This document shows, piece by piece, positions 24,211 to 33,037 of a DNA stretch of 64,000 nucleotides. The stretch comes from Maritalea sp049801075 (GTDB lineage Bacteria; Pseudomonadota; Alphaproteobacteria; Rhizobiales; Devosiaceae): positions 1 through 64,000 of the forward strand of contig NZ_JBNAGG010000002.1 of assembly GCF_049801075.1 (NCBI RefSeq), read 5' to 3'. Below the pieces are notes generated by a model. That model had not been told where the DNA came from and ran no database searches. It was given only the letters and a program-made list of their open reading frames with translations. Position numbers and translations under genes: made by a program. Numbering within the stretch: position 1 is the stretch's first letter; each line of letters starts with the position of its first letter.

Positions 24211-26106
24211 TTGTCCAATTTGGTGCGTAAGGGTTTTATCGGGGTTTCTGTTGTGGCTGCGCTTAGCATCGCTGCGGCACCCGCATATGCATTCGATTTT
24301 TCTCAATTATGGCCTTTTGGCGGTGATGCGCGCGTGTCAGATGCCGCAAGCATTGAGCCTGTTGCGGGCGAAGTGCGCTATGCCACGCAAATTCAGGTCG
24401 ATAAATCCGAGCTTGAAGATGTGATTGCCAATGCATCTTTGCTCGTTGGCGATCAGGATGATCCGCCGGAAGATACGGTAAGCCTGTTAACGCGGGCGCG
24501 ACTTGATCAGAAGCGCATTGTTGCTGCCATGTATGGCGAAGCCCACTATGGCGCAGTGCTGACAGTTTTGATCAATGGCACGCCGCTGGATCAGGTGCCG
24601 CTGGACCTCGATTTGCGTGGTCAGGTTGCACAAGTGACCATTCAGGTTGAAGCGGGGCCGCAATTTGTTTTTGCTACGCCAGATGTGCGCACAAATGGGC
24701 AGCCGATTGTGGTTGCTGATTATGGTTTACGCGTGGGCGATGTGGCTCGGTCTGACGCTATTTTGAACGCTCAAAACGCGATTTTGGCTGAGTGGCGAGA
24801 TAAAGGCTATGCCTTTGCAGAAGTGGTGGATCGCACTATTGAGGCGGACCATCGCACCAACCAGCTTGATGTGACCTTGCGCATTGAAACGGGCCAATTG
24901 GCTCATATTGGTAATGTGCGGGTTTCGGGCGCAAAAGATGTGCGCGAGCAAACCATTATCGAAATTGCTGATTTGCCGCGGGGTGAAATTTATCGACCGC
25001 AAATCACCAAACGGGCAACACGCAATCTGCAAGAGTTGGGCGTGTTCAATAGTGTGGTGATCAAGCGCGAACGGCGCGCAGATCGACCTGATTTGGTTGA
25101 CCTCAATATCGGAGTAAGCGAACGCAAGCCGCGGACCATTGGCGTTGGCGCGACCATTGGCAACACAGATGGGCTCGGCGTTGAAGGCTTCTGGGTACAC
25201 CGGAATTTGTTTGGCGGTGCAGAAAAAGTGCGGGTTGAAGGTTCGGTCAATCGCATTGGTCAAGGTGGTTTGGATAAGATGGATTTCCATACCGCACTGG
25301 TCTATTTCAAACCGAATGCGTTTGGCCCGAAAACCAGTTTTGAGGGCAAAATCTCTTTTGATATTGAGAACCCAAAAGCTTTCACCAAGCGTGGCGGCAA
25401 AATTGAGACCAGTCTGACCCACGATATCACGGATGAGTTAAGCGTGCGCGGCGGCCTAACAGGCGAATATGCCGTATTGACGGTCGATGGCGTGACCACC
25501 AACCAATCAATCATCTCGGCGCCATTCGAGCTGACCTATGACACGCGAGACAATAGCCTGAACCCGACCGAAGGTATATTTGCGGTGGCTTATGCCGAAC
25601 CGACTTATGCCATTTCCAATGGTGCGACCTTTGTGAAAACATCGGTGAAGGCCAGCACCTATTATGCATTTGACGATGAAGCCAAGCTGGTTTTGGCTGG
25701 TCGGGTTGCGGCCGGTTCCATTGTTGGCGCTGACCTTGCCGATGTGCCAACAGACCGGCGGTTCTTTGCTGGCGGTGCGGGCTCCATTCGCGGATATGCG
25801 TTCCAGGCTGCAGGGCCGAGAACAGGCGCAGGCGTGCCGACAGGTGGGTTATCCTATCTCGAAACATCTGCCGAAGTCCGGTACAAGGCCACTGAGCAAA
25901 TTGGCGTGGTTGGCTTTGTAGATGTAGGCGGGGCGTTTACCTCAAATATTCCTGGGCAAGGTGGCGAACTCTATACTGGTGTCGGCGTCGGGGTGCGTTA
26001 TTTGACGCCTCTCGGACCAATTCGCGCTGACATTGCGATCCCATTGAAAAATATTTCTGGGGAACCAAATTATGGCCTATATCTTGGTATAGGACAGGCT
26101 TTTTAA
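24211..26106 (+). CDS. tamA: Translocation and assembly module outer-membrane protein TamA
   Basis: This outer-membrane protein of about 631 residues is in the BamA/TamA superfamily. An N-terminal signal peptide ends AAPAYA. POTRA repeats follow (about 30-270, including GHIGNVRVSG-like LAHIGNVRVSGAKD), then a 16-strand barrel with the RFFAGGAGSIRGYAFQAAGPR motif and a C-terminal aromatic strand ending in Phe. The start is non-ATG: TTG at 24211 has GGAG ten bases upstream, and an in-frame TTG at 24163 is the alternative. It lies 42 bases before tamB. Confidence 0.92.
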   Translation: MSNLVRKGFIGVSVVAALSIAAAPAYAFDFSQLWPFGGDARVSDAASIEPVAGEVRYATQIQVDKSELEDVIANASLLVGDQDDPPEDTVSLLTRARLDQKRIVAAMYGEAHYGAVLTVLINGTPLDQVPLDLDLRGQVAQVTIQVEAGPQFVFATPDVRTNGQPIVVADYGLRVGDVARSDAILNAQNAILAEWRDKGYAFAEVVDRTIEADHRTNQLDVTLRIETGQLAHIGNVRVSGAKDVREQTIIEIADLPRGEIYRPQITKRATRNLQELGVFNSVVIKRERRADRPDLVDLNIGVSERKPRTIGVGATIGNTDGLGVEGFWVHRNLFGGAEKVRVEGSVNRIGQGGLDKMDFHTALVYFKPNAFGPKTSFEGKISFDIENPKAFTKRGGKIETSLTHDITDELSVRGGLTGEYAVLTVDGVTTNQSIISAPFELTYDTRDNSLNPTEGIFAVAYAEPTYAISNGATFVKTSVKASTYYAFDDEAKLVLAGRVAAGSIVGADLADVPTDRRFFAGGAGSIRGYAFQAAGPRTGAGVPTGGLSYLETSAEVRYKATEQIGVVGFVDVGGAFTSNIPGQGGELYTGVGVGVRYLTPLGPIRADIAIPLKNISGEPNYGLYLGIGQAF

Positions 26107-26148
26107 CCTAAAGCCGTCTCACAGCAAGGTATAGTCGAAAGCCCCTTT

Positions 26149-29100
26149 ATGATTGCAGCGAAAAAATGGATTTGGCGGATCACGCTGCCGCTTGTTGTGG
26201 CGCTGGCATTGGCGCTTGGCGCAGTTTCATTTTTGCTCCTAACCTCGGCGGGGCGTGACTTTACCGGAGATTATATCGCCAACAGCGTTAGCAATGATGC
26301 GCAACAGGTCGAGATCACCGGCCTTAAGCAAGTGTTGGGCGACCAATTGCGGATCGACCAAGTCCGTTTGAGCGATGTGGATGGCGTTTGGGCTGAACTC
26401 AACGATGTGCAATTGGATTATCAATTGGGCCAGCTCTTTTCGCGGCGCTTGATGTTGGACCGCTTGGCGGTCTCTAAAGTACAGATTTATCGGTTGCCGG
26501 TTACGCCGGAAAACCAAGATGCGCAAGCGTCTGCCCTCGCTTTTCCAGAGCAATTTTTGCCTGACCCCCTGCGGGCCGCTGATATTGACCAGATTTCAAT
26601 TGATGAAATCGTGTTGGACGAACCGGTGCTCGGCACGGCGCGGCGATTGGCCATAAGCGGCAATGTAGACGCGCAAAATGTACCACTGAACACCCATGGT
26701 GAATTGCAATTGATTTCGCTTGATCGCAACACGCCGATCATGAATGCAGATTGGACAATTGCGCCCAACGAAGATGGCTTTGGGCTTCGGCTGGCCATTG
26801 ATGAGCAGGGTGAAGGCTTGTTTGCCGATTTGATCGATATTCCTGGGCGCCCCGCATTTGAGGCGACTATTGCGACCAGCGGTCCCTTATCGAAACTCAA
26901 GGCAGATTTAAACGCGTCTTTGGATGGGCGCGAAGCGGTTAAAGGTGCGCTTGTTGTGTCGCTAACTGGCGAACAACAGGGGCTCCAAGCTGAGTTGGTA
27001 GGGCAATTGGCGCCGTTTATGCCGGACATGCTGGTGCCATTTGTGGCAGGGCAATCGCAACTCAATATTGATGCGGTACGCAGTGGTGACAATGAATTTG
27101 ATGTGCGTAGCGCTCGGTTCCGCTCAGCCCTAACGCAAATTGAGGCGCGCGGCACCTATGCAGCGGATGCAGTTGATTTGTCGCTGACTGGGCAATTTGG
27201 TGATGAGGAAACTGAGGTTGCGTTCTCCCCCGATGGCGAGACTGAAATGCGCTTGGGTGCTGTGAATTTGAACGGTCAATTAAGCGGAGCGTTGTCGGCA
27301 GCGGATTTGGTGTTGAATGGGCGTGTGGCGCAATTGAATAGCGCTGACACAAGCTTTGAAGATGCACGGTTTAATGTCCGCGCTTCGGCTTTCGACTTGA
27401 ACGAGCGGCAAGGCAATTTGGATGTTACGGCCAAAATGGCGTCTGCCCAATTGCAGAACCCGCAGATTGATCCGCTGCTGGCGGGGCCTATCAGTTTGGC
27501 AGCGACCTTAGCGGTTTCGCCAAATCAATATCAGTTTGAGAACTTGAGGCTTGAAAGCGCTGCTATTGCGGCGCGAGGTAAGGGCAGTTTTGAGCCTGAA
27601 ACACAAAATCTAATCGCCGAACTTAATGCTGACATTGCGCCGCAGCAGGATGGGATTTATGGCCAGTTGTTTGCCAACGGAACGGGGCAAATTGAAGTGC
27701 GGCTGGTGCGCGATGGGCAAAAGCTTGCCGCCGAGCGGCTTATTGTGGGCAGCGGCAATTTGAATGCTGAATTGGCCGCAGAGTTAACCGCCGACGGCCT
27801 TGGCGCAAAGGGCAATGTTGGCTTTGCCAAGCTTTCTGCGTTTGATCCGCGCCTTGAGGGACAAGCCAAGTTTGATCTTGAAGCGAGCGGCGCGCTGAAC
27901 AATCCGCAAGTGAAGTTACAATTGGCCGGTCAGGGCGTGCGGCTTGAAGGTGAACCGCTGGAAGATTTGAGCGGCACGATTGAAGGCAGTTTGGTAGAGG
28001 GCATTAAACTGGCATTGAACGCCACTTATCGGCAGTCGCCTGTTGAGCTTCAGGCTGAATATATTCAGGACGAAGATGGCCGGCAATTGCTTCGGGACGT
28101 GAAGGCCAATGTGCCGGGAGGTCGCGCGGAAGGTGCTTTGGTGATTGCGAATGATGGTTTGCTGGAGGGTAGTTTTGCCCTTGATGTTGCAGATTTGAAG
28201 GAGCTGGCACCGCTGCTGTTGCAGGAGGGGTTAGCAGGCAATCTGAACGGTAAGCTGGTGTTGGATGCGAGTGACGGGCAGCAAAATATGCAGTTTGAAG
28301 CTGCATCAGATGAACTGTCTATGGCCACAACACGAGCACAAAATGTGCAAATCGGCGCGCAGGCGAGCGACCTATTTGGTACGCCTATTTTGAATGGTGG
28401 CGTACGGGTTGAGACAGTGCGTGCTGCGAATGAGCGGCTATCAGATGTGCGGTTCGATGTGCGCAGCGAAGGGCAAAGTTACCCATTTGTGTTGCAAGCC
28501 GACTATAAAGGGGATCAGTTGCGTGCGTCGGGCAATGGCGCGTTAGGCGATGACGGTTTTGCACTAACTTTGGCCGAGTTTTCAGGGCGCTATCAGAATG
28601 TGCCTTTGGAGTTGGCGCAGGCCGCGACGTTAACGCCCGCAGAAAATGGGTTTGATCTGACGTTGCCGGGCTTGAATGTGGGTTCTGGTCGGGTTTCAGC
28701 GAATGGTCAGATTGGCGATCAGCTTAACATTGATGCGCAGTTAGATGGTTTTCCGCTGGGCTTGATTGAGAACTTCGCAAGCACGGGACAAGCGATTGAT
28801 GGCAATTTAACGGCTCGCGCGACAATCACCGGCAGTGCCTCGGAACCGAAAGTGGATTATCGCTATCAGGCCAATGGATTTTCTGTTGCGCTGAGCCGCA
28901 GCAATCAATTGTCGTCGCTTAGCCTTTCGGGTTCTGGCACTTTCGCCAACAATCAATTGTCGATGCAAAATGACATTCAAGGTGGCGGGGCATCGGCCCG
29001 CGCCAATGGCACAATCAATCTTGCATCAAATACTTTGAACATTGATGTGGCCGGGCAGTTGCCATTTGAATATTTGGCGCAACCGCTTTCGCGGGCGGGT

Positions 29101-30333
29101 ATTCGATTGACGGGTGCAGCGTCGATCGATGCAAAGATTACGGGCAGCACATCGGTGCCACGTTATCAGGGGCAAGTGAGCACCAGTGGTGCGCGGTTGT
29201 TGGATGTTGCGTCTAAAGTTTCGGTTTCGAACATTGAAGCAAATATTGCGCTCAACAATGATCGGGCACAGGTGGTGCGGTTAAACGGCGTTATTGGTGG
29301 TGGTGGCCAATTGTCTGTGACTGGGGAGACTTCGCTTAGGCCAGCTGAAAACCTGCAAAGCAATTATGATATTCGTGTGCGTAACGGGTCCTATGAAGAT
29401 GGCACATTGTCGACGCAGTTTAATGCGGATTTGCGGCTGACAGGCCCGCTGGCCACAGGTGGGTCAATTGGCGGTGTTGCCAATATTGATCAAGCAAATA
29501 TCCTTATCCCTGAGCAATTGGGTGGCGGCGTGTCGCCTGTTGATATTCAGCACAAAGGCGCTTCTGGCGCGGTGCAGCAACAGGCGGCTGAGTTGGCGCC
29601 AAAGCCTGCCGCGAGTGGTGGCAGCGGTGGCGGCATGAATTTGGATATTCAGGTAAATGCGCCACGGCGTATCTATATTCGCGGCCGCGGTGTAGATGCC
29701 GAGTTGGGCGGTCAATTGCGCATATTGGGCACAACAGGCAACCCTTCGCCTTCCGGGCAAATCAGTCTAATGCGCGGGCGCGTGGATCTGCTGACAAAGC
29801 GCTTCGACTTTGACACGGGGCAGGTCTTGTTCCGCGGTACGTTGGATCCTTCATTGAACTTCAGCGCCAGCACCCGCAGCGATGGCTATGTTTATTCGAT
29901 CGTGGTGCAGGGTTACGCTTCTTCGCCTGAATTTTCATTCCAGTCCTCACCGAGCTTGCCGCAGGATGAGGTGGTGGCCAATTTGTTTTTTGGCAAAAGC
30001 TTGGGTGAGCTTTCGCCGTTGCAATTGGCGCAATTGGCCAATGCGGTGGCCACGCTGAATGGCTCCAATTCTGGCCCCGGACTGCTGGATCGCCTGCGCA
30101 CTTTGGCAGGTGTCGACAATATCGATATTAAGAGCAACGAGCAGGGCGAAACCACAGTTGGCATTGGCGGATATCTCAATGACCGCACCTATGTAAATGT
30201 TGAAAAGGGCACCAAGGCTGCCGACGATAAGGTGACGATTGATTTGGAAATCACCGACAGTTTGAAAGCGCGTGGTGAAACTTCGGGTGATGGCAACACT
30301 GAGGCGGGCATCTTTTACGAGAAAGATTATTAA
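26149..30333 (+). CDS. tamB: Translocation and assembly module inner-membrane protein TamB
   Basis: This 1,394-residue protein is anchored by an N-terminal helix (about 10-32) and has a very long periplasmic beta-taco region rich in short amphipathic strands, as in AsmA-like/TamB lipid-transfer proteins. The C-terminal DUF490 domain is clear (RIYIRGRGVDAELGG, SLMRGRVDLLTKRFDF, YLNDRTYVNVEKG). It is thought to bridge the membranes with TamA, moving phospholipids or assisting outer-membrane protein assembly. Length is normal for the alphaproteobacterial family. Confidence 0.95.
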   Translation: MIAAKKWIWRITLPLVVALALALGAVSFLLLTSAGRDFTGDYIANSVSNDAQQVEITGLKQVLGDQLRIDQVRLSDVDGVWAELNDVQLDYQLGQLFSRRLMLDRLAVSKVQIYRLPVTPENQDAQASALAFPEQFLPDPLRAADIDQISIDEIVLDEPVLGTARRLAISGNVDAQNVPLNTHGELQLISLDRNTPIMNADWTIAPNEDGFGLRLAIDEQGEGLFADLIDIPGRPAFEATIATSGPLSKLKADLNASLDGREAVKGALVVSLTGEQQGLQAELVGQLAPFMPDMLVPFVAGQSQLNIDAVRSGDNEFDVRSARFRSALTQIEARGTYAADAVDLSLTGQFGDEETEVAFSPDGETEMRLGAVNLNGQLSGALSAADLVLNGRVAQLNSADTSFEDARFNVRASAFDLNERQGNLDVTAKMASAQLQNPQIDPLLAGPISLAATLAVSPNQYQFENLRLESAAIAARGKGSFEPETQNLIAELNADIAPQQDGIYGQLFANGTGQIEVRLVRDGQKLAAERLIVGSGNLNAELAAELTADGLGAKGNVGFAKLSAFDPRLEGQAKFDLEASGALNNPQVKLQLAGQGVRLEGEPLEDLSGTIEGSLVEGIKLALNATYRQSPVELQAEYIQDEDGRQLLRDVKANVPGGRAEGALVIANDGLLEGSFALDVADLKELAPLLLQEGLAGNLNGKLVLDASDGQQNMQFEAASDELSMATTRAQNVQIGAQASDLFGTPILNGGVRVETVRAANERLSDVRFDVRSEGQSYPFVLQADYKGDQLRASGNGALGDDGFALTLAEFSGRYQNVPLELAQAATLTPAENGFDLTLPGLNVGSGRVSANGQIGDQLNIDAQLDGFPLGLIENFASTGQAIDGNLTARATITGSASEPKVDYRYQANGFSVALSRSNQLSSLSLSGSGTFANNQLSMQNDIQGGGASARANGTINLASNTLNIDVAGQLPFEYLAQPLSRAGIRLTGAASIDAKITGSTSVPRYQGQVSTSGARLLDVASKVSVSNIEANIALNNDRAQVVRLNGVIGGGGQLSVTGETSLRPAENLQSNYDIRVRNGSYEDGTLSTQFNADLRLTGPLATGGSIGGVANIDQANILIPEQLGGGVSPVDIQHKGASGAVQQQAAELAPKPAASGGSGGGMNLDIQVNAPRRIYIRGRGVDAELGGQLRILGTTGNPSPSGQISLMRGRVDLLTKRFDFDTGQVLFRGTLDPSLNFSASTRSDGYVYSIVVQGYASSPEFSFQSSPSLPQDEVVANLFFGKSLGELSPLQLAQLANAVATLNGSNSGPGLLDRLRTLAGVDNIDIKSNEQGETTVGIGGYLNDRTYVNVEKGTKAADDKVTIDLEITDSLKARGETSGDGNTEAGIFYEKDY

Positions 30334-30345
30334 ACTTCGCCGGAG

Positions 30346-30729
30346 TTGATTATTGCCGCTGATCTGCGTACCAGTTGTGCCATGATTATTCTCGACAACA
30401 TCATTTCGGATCGCGGGTCAAAATATGCGGTTTCTGGTGGCCCTTGCCGCTCGGCAGAGGAGGCAAAAGCTTTCATCAAAGAGCTGAAACGCAAGAAGAA
30501 GTTCGCCAAGGCCACGCACAACACGTGGGCGGTGATCTGCGGTGAGGAAGAGATTAAGAATGATGACGGCGAGAGCGGCGCGGGCATGATCATTCTGCAA
30601 ATGCTGGCGCGGGAAGAATTGCACAACCACATCATTGTGGTGACGCGCTGGTATGGCGGCAAACATTTGGGTGGCGATCGGTTTCGCCATGTGAAAGATG
30701 CCGTTCGGCTCTATTTGGATGAGCTTTAG
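30346..30729 (+). CDS. IMPACT/YigZ N-terminal-domain family protein
   Basis: This protein of about 127 residues matches the N-terminal domain of YigZ/IMPACT: SDRGSKYAVSGGPCRSAEEAKAFI, KATHNTWAVI, DDGESGAGMIILQML and VVTRWYGGKHLGGDRF. The C-terminal domain of full YigZ (about 200 residues) is absent, as in several short bacterial relatives. The start is either TTG at 30346 (after CGGAG) or ATG at 30382. The cellular role is unknown. Its stop codon forms part of a hairpin shared with the convergent regulator gene. Confidence 0.85.
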   Translation: MIIAADLRTSCAMIILDNIISDRGSKYAVSGGPCRSAEEAKAFIKELKRKKKFAKATHNTWAVICGEEEIKNDDGESGAGMIILQMLAREELHNHIIVVTRWYGGKHLGGDRFRHVKDAVRLYLDEL

Positions 30730-30746
30730 AGTTTTAGAAAACTCTA
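30727..30746. terminator. Hairpin at a convergent gene junction
   Basis: TAGAGTTTT and AAAACTCTA are perfect inverted arms separated by two bases. The first TAG is the stop of the IMPACT-family gene and the last three bases are the stop of the RpiR gene on the other strand. Its A+T-rich arms are suited to weak two-way termination. Confidence 0.4.
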
Positions 30747-31616
30747 TGTAAATTTCCGGAAAAATTTAGTGCGGTCAAACATGACCTCTAACTCTTCCAT
30801 CCGCTGGCGGGTTTTGGGCCAGGTACGGGTTTGCACATCGGCAATAATGGTTTCCACCACCAGCATTGTGGTCACTGAACTGTCCCATGCTGAAGGCACA
30901 ACGATTTTCACGCTGAAAGTGTGGTCTGCCAATTTGGCGATGGGAGAGTGCCACTGATCCGTGAACAGGATGATTTTCGCGCCGGCTTCGGCCGCCATTT
31001 CGGCGAGGCGCAGGGTGCTGGTTTCATAGCGGCGCACGTCAAAAATGACGATCACATCATCCTTCTTCATATCGAGAAGATAGTGCGGCCACGCGTTTGA
31101 AATGGCTTGGATGTGGGTGACATCCTCGCGCAGAACCTGCATGTGCAAAAAGAAATAGTCAGCCAAGGACCGGGTGATGCGGCCGCCAACGATAAACAAG
31201 GATCGCTTTGTGTCGGCCAGCAGGGCGCAGGTTTGGTCGAATGTTTCAATATCCAATTGGCCAAGGGAATGGCGGATATTTTCAATCACCGCATCGGTGA
31301 ATTTGTTGACGATATGCTCGTTCGGCGCTTGACCTGCCCAAGTGTCGTGCTTGGCAATCGGGTCGGAGATGGTTGCTTCCACCTCGTTGCGCAACGCGGC
31401 TTGAAATTCTGGAAAACCTGAGAAGCCGATTTTCTTTACCAAGCGGGCGACTGTTGGGGTGGAGACCCCAGCATTTTTCGCTACAGCCGTGATCGAGCCA
31501 AGGCCTGAAACAGGATAGTTCACCAAAATAGATTGGGAAAGCTGGCGCTCTGCGCGCGTCAGATTGTCGGCATTGTTTTGCAACAATTCGGCGACTGTGC
31601 TGGTGCTTTTTGACAC
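30744..31616 (-). CDS. RpiR-family transcriptional regulator
   Basis: This 290-residue protein has an N-terminal HTH (about 1-77: LTRAERQLSQSILVNYP, ITAVAKNAGVSTPTVARLVKKIGFSGFPEFQAAL) and a C-terminal SIS domain (about 125-260: LFIVGGRITRSLADYF, VIVIFDVRRYE, KIILFTDQWHSP). SIS domains sense phosphorylated or other small metabolites. It diverges from the catabolic cluster starting at 31737 and is its likely regulator. RpiR relatives control amine, purine and sugar pathways. Confidence 0.9.
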   Translation of the reverse strand: MSKSTSTVAELLQNNADNLTRAERQLSQSILVNYPVSGLGSITAVAKNAGVSTPTVARLVKKIGFSGFPEFQAALRNEVEATISDPIAKHDTWAGQAPNEHIVNKFTDAVIENIRHSLGQLDIETFDQTCALLADTKRSLFIVGGRITRSLADYFFLHMQVLREDVTHIQAISNAWPHYLLDMKKDDVIVIFDVRRYETSTLRLAEMAAEAGAKIILFTDQWHSPIAKLADHTFSVKIVVPSAWDSSVTTMLVVETIIADVQTRTWPKTRQRMEELEVMFDRTKFFRKFT

Positions 31617-31665
31617 GACAAATTCTCCGTTTCTCTTGGTTTATCAACAATCGAAATGAATATGA

Positions 31666-31717
31666 AGAAAAGATTTCAGAAAAGATATTGACAGGCGATT
31701 GAGTTTTGAAGAAAAAT
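31666..31717 (+). promoter_or_regulatory. Candidate promoter and repeat in the RpiR-amidohydrolase gap
   Basis: AGAAAAGAT occurs twice (31666-31674 and 31678-31686), one helical turn apart, and could be an RpiR site. A perfect -35 element TTGACA follows at 31688-31693, with a weak -10 (AAAAAT) at 31712-31717. This placement would favour the downstream GTG start at 31737. Confidence 0.35.
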
Positions 31718-31736
31718 GTACAGAAGAGGGGTGGGT

Positions 31737-32531
31737 GTGAATATTTCTTCAGAAAAATCGAAAAACATGAATACTGATTTTGAGGCTGTGCGGCTGGAGA
31801 ACCCAGACGGCACATCGCCTGTGCTTTTAATTTGTGAACATGCTTCAAACCATTTCCCACCTCAGTTTAACGGGTTGGGCCTGAGCCAGAAGGTTCAAGA
31901 AAGCCATGTGGCATGGGACCCGGGTGCTTACGCTGTGATGCAGCGGATGGGCGAAATTCTTGATGCCAAAATGATTTCTGGCGGCGTTTCTCGTTTAATC
32001 TACGATTGTAATCGCCCGCCAGAGGCCGTGGATGCGGTGCCAGTAAAAAGCGAGATTTATGATGTGCCGGGCAATCGCGAGCTAAGCGTTGATGCCTATA
32101 TGGCGCGCGTGTCGCAATGCTATACGCCGTTTCATAAGCAGGTTGCTCAAGCCATTAGCTGGGCCAAGGTGCCGCCTGTGCTGGTGACCATTCACAGCTT
32201 CACCCCGGTGTATTTTGGCGAACAACGGGCCACCGAAATTGGCATTTTGCACGATGAAGATTCCCGCCTTGCGGACGCGATGCTGGCCCATGCTGAGCAA
32301 ATGTCAGCGATGAAGATTGAGCGGAACGAGCCTTACGGCCCGGAGGATGGGGTGACTTATACACTGCAGCGCCACGGCATTGAGCATAAGCTTTTGAACG
32401 TGATGATCGAAGTGCGCAATGATTTGATTAAAACTGAAGCGCAGCAAGATGACATGGCGCAACTGCTTTCGGATATGGTGCAACGGGCTTTGAATACCCT
32501 TGATGAAATTAGCGCGGGGGAGGCGAGCTAA
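31737..32531 (+). CDS. N-formylglutamate amidohydrolase-family protein
   Basis: This protein of about 264 residues is in the FGase family: PVLLICEHASNHFP (metal site), HVAWDPGAYAVM, RLIYDCNRPPEA and VTIHSFTPVYFGE. The family hydrolyses N-acyl glutamates such as N-formylglutamate, yet no histidine-degradation gene lies nearby. Here it opens an operon with a TRAP transporter and a gamma-glutamyl-type ligase, so the substrate may be a gamma-glutamyl amide (inference). The GTG at 31737 follows AGAGGGG; ATG at 31716 or 31767 are alternatives. Its stop overlaps the next start (TAATG). Confidence 0.85.
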   Translation: MNISSEKSKNMNTDFEAVRLENPDGTSPVLLICEHASNHFPPQFNGLGLSQKVQESHVAWDPGAYAVMQRMGEILDAKMISGGVSRLIYDCNRPPEAVDAVPVKSEIYDVPGNRELSVDAYMARVSQCYTPFHKQVAQAISWAKVPPVLVTIHSFTPVYFGEQRATEIGILHDEDSRLADAMLAHAEQMSAMKIERNEPYGPEDGVTYTLQRHGIEHKLLNVMIEVRNDLIKTEAQQDDMAQLLSDMVQRALNTLDEISAGEAS

Positions 32532-33037
32532 TGATGTCATTTATGGGCAAATATGTCCGCATTATTGATGCGATCAATTATCGAATGGGTCGCATCATGA
32601 TGTATTTTATCTTTGTGATGGTGGCCATTTTGTTGTGGTCCTCAATTTCAAAAACCTTCTTTTTGCCTTCGCTTTGGACCTTGGAAATGGCCCAGTTCGC
32701 GATGGTTGCCTATTATATCTTGGGTGGGCCTTATGCCCTGCAAAAAGGGGCAAATGTGCGCATGGATTTGTTCTATGGCACTTGGTCGGACAAGCGGAAA
32801 GCGCAGGTGGATGCGATTACCGTTTTGTTTTTGATCTTCTATCTCGGTGTCATGCTCTATGGCGCTTATGACAGCACCAGCTATTCCTTCCAATATGGCG
32901 AACGAAGCCCAACCGCTTGGCGCCCTTATCTTTGGCCAATCAAAGTTGTGATGTGTTTTGGCATTTTCATGATGTTGCTGCAGTCCATTTCGGAGCTGTT
33001 CAAAGACATTGCCACCCTTAAAGGAGTGAAGCTCTAA
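32531..33037 (+). CDS. dctQ: TRAP transporter small membrane subunit (DctQ-type)
   Basis: This 168-residue protein has four membrane helices, with W-rich loops and the GGPYALQKGANVRMDLFYG segment typical of DctQ subunits. It pairs with the large subunit DctM next to it. The start overlaps the amidohydrolase stop by one base, and its own stop overlaps the dctM ATG. Confidence 0.9.
   Translation: MMSFMGKYVRIIDAINYRMGRIMMYFIFVMVAILLWSSISKTFFLPSLWTLEMAQFAMVAYYILGGPYALQKGANVRMDLFYGTWSDKRKAQVDAITVLFLIFYLGVMLYGAYDSTSYSFQYGERSPTAWRPYLWPIKVVMCFGIFMMLLQSISELFKDIATLKGVKL

Noticed and set aside
31737..32531. Calling the first catabolic gene hutG of histidine degradation
   Set aside because: No hutH, hutU or hutI is present, and the operon partners point to amine catabolism, so only the family is named.
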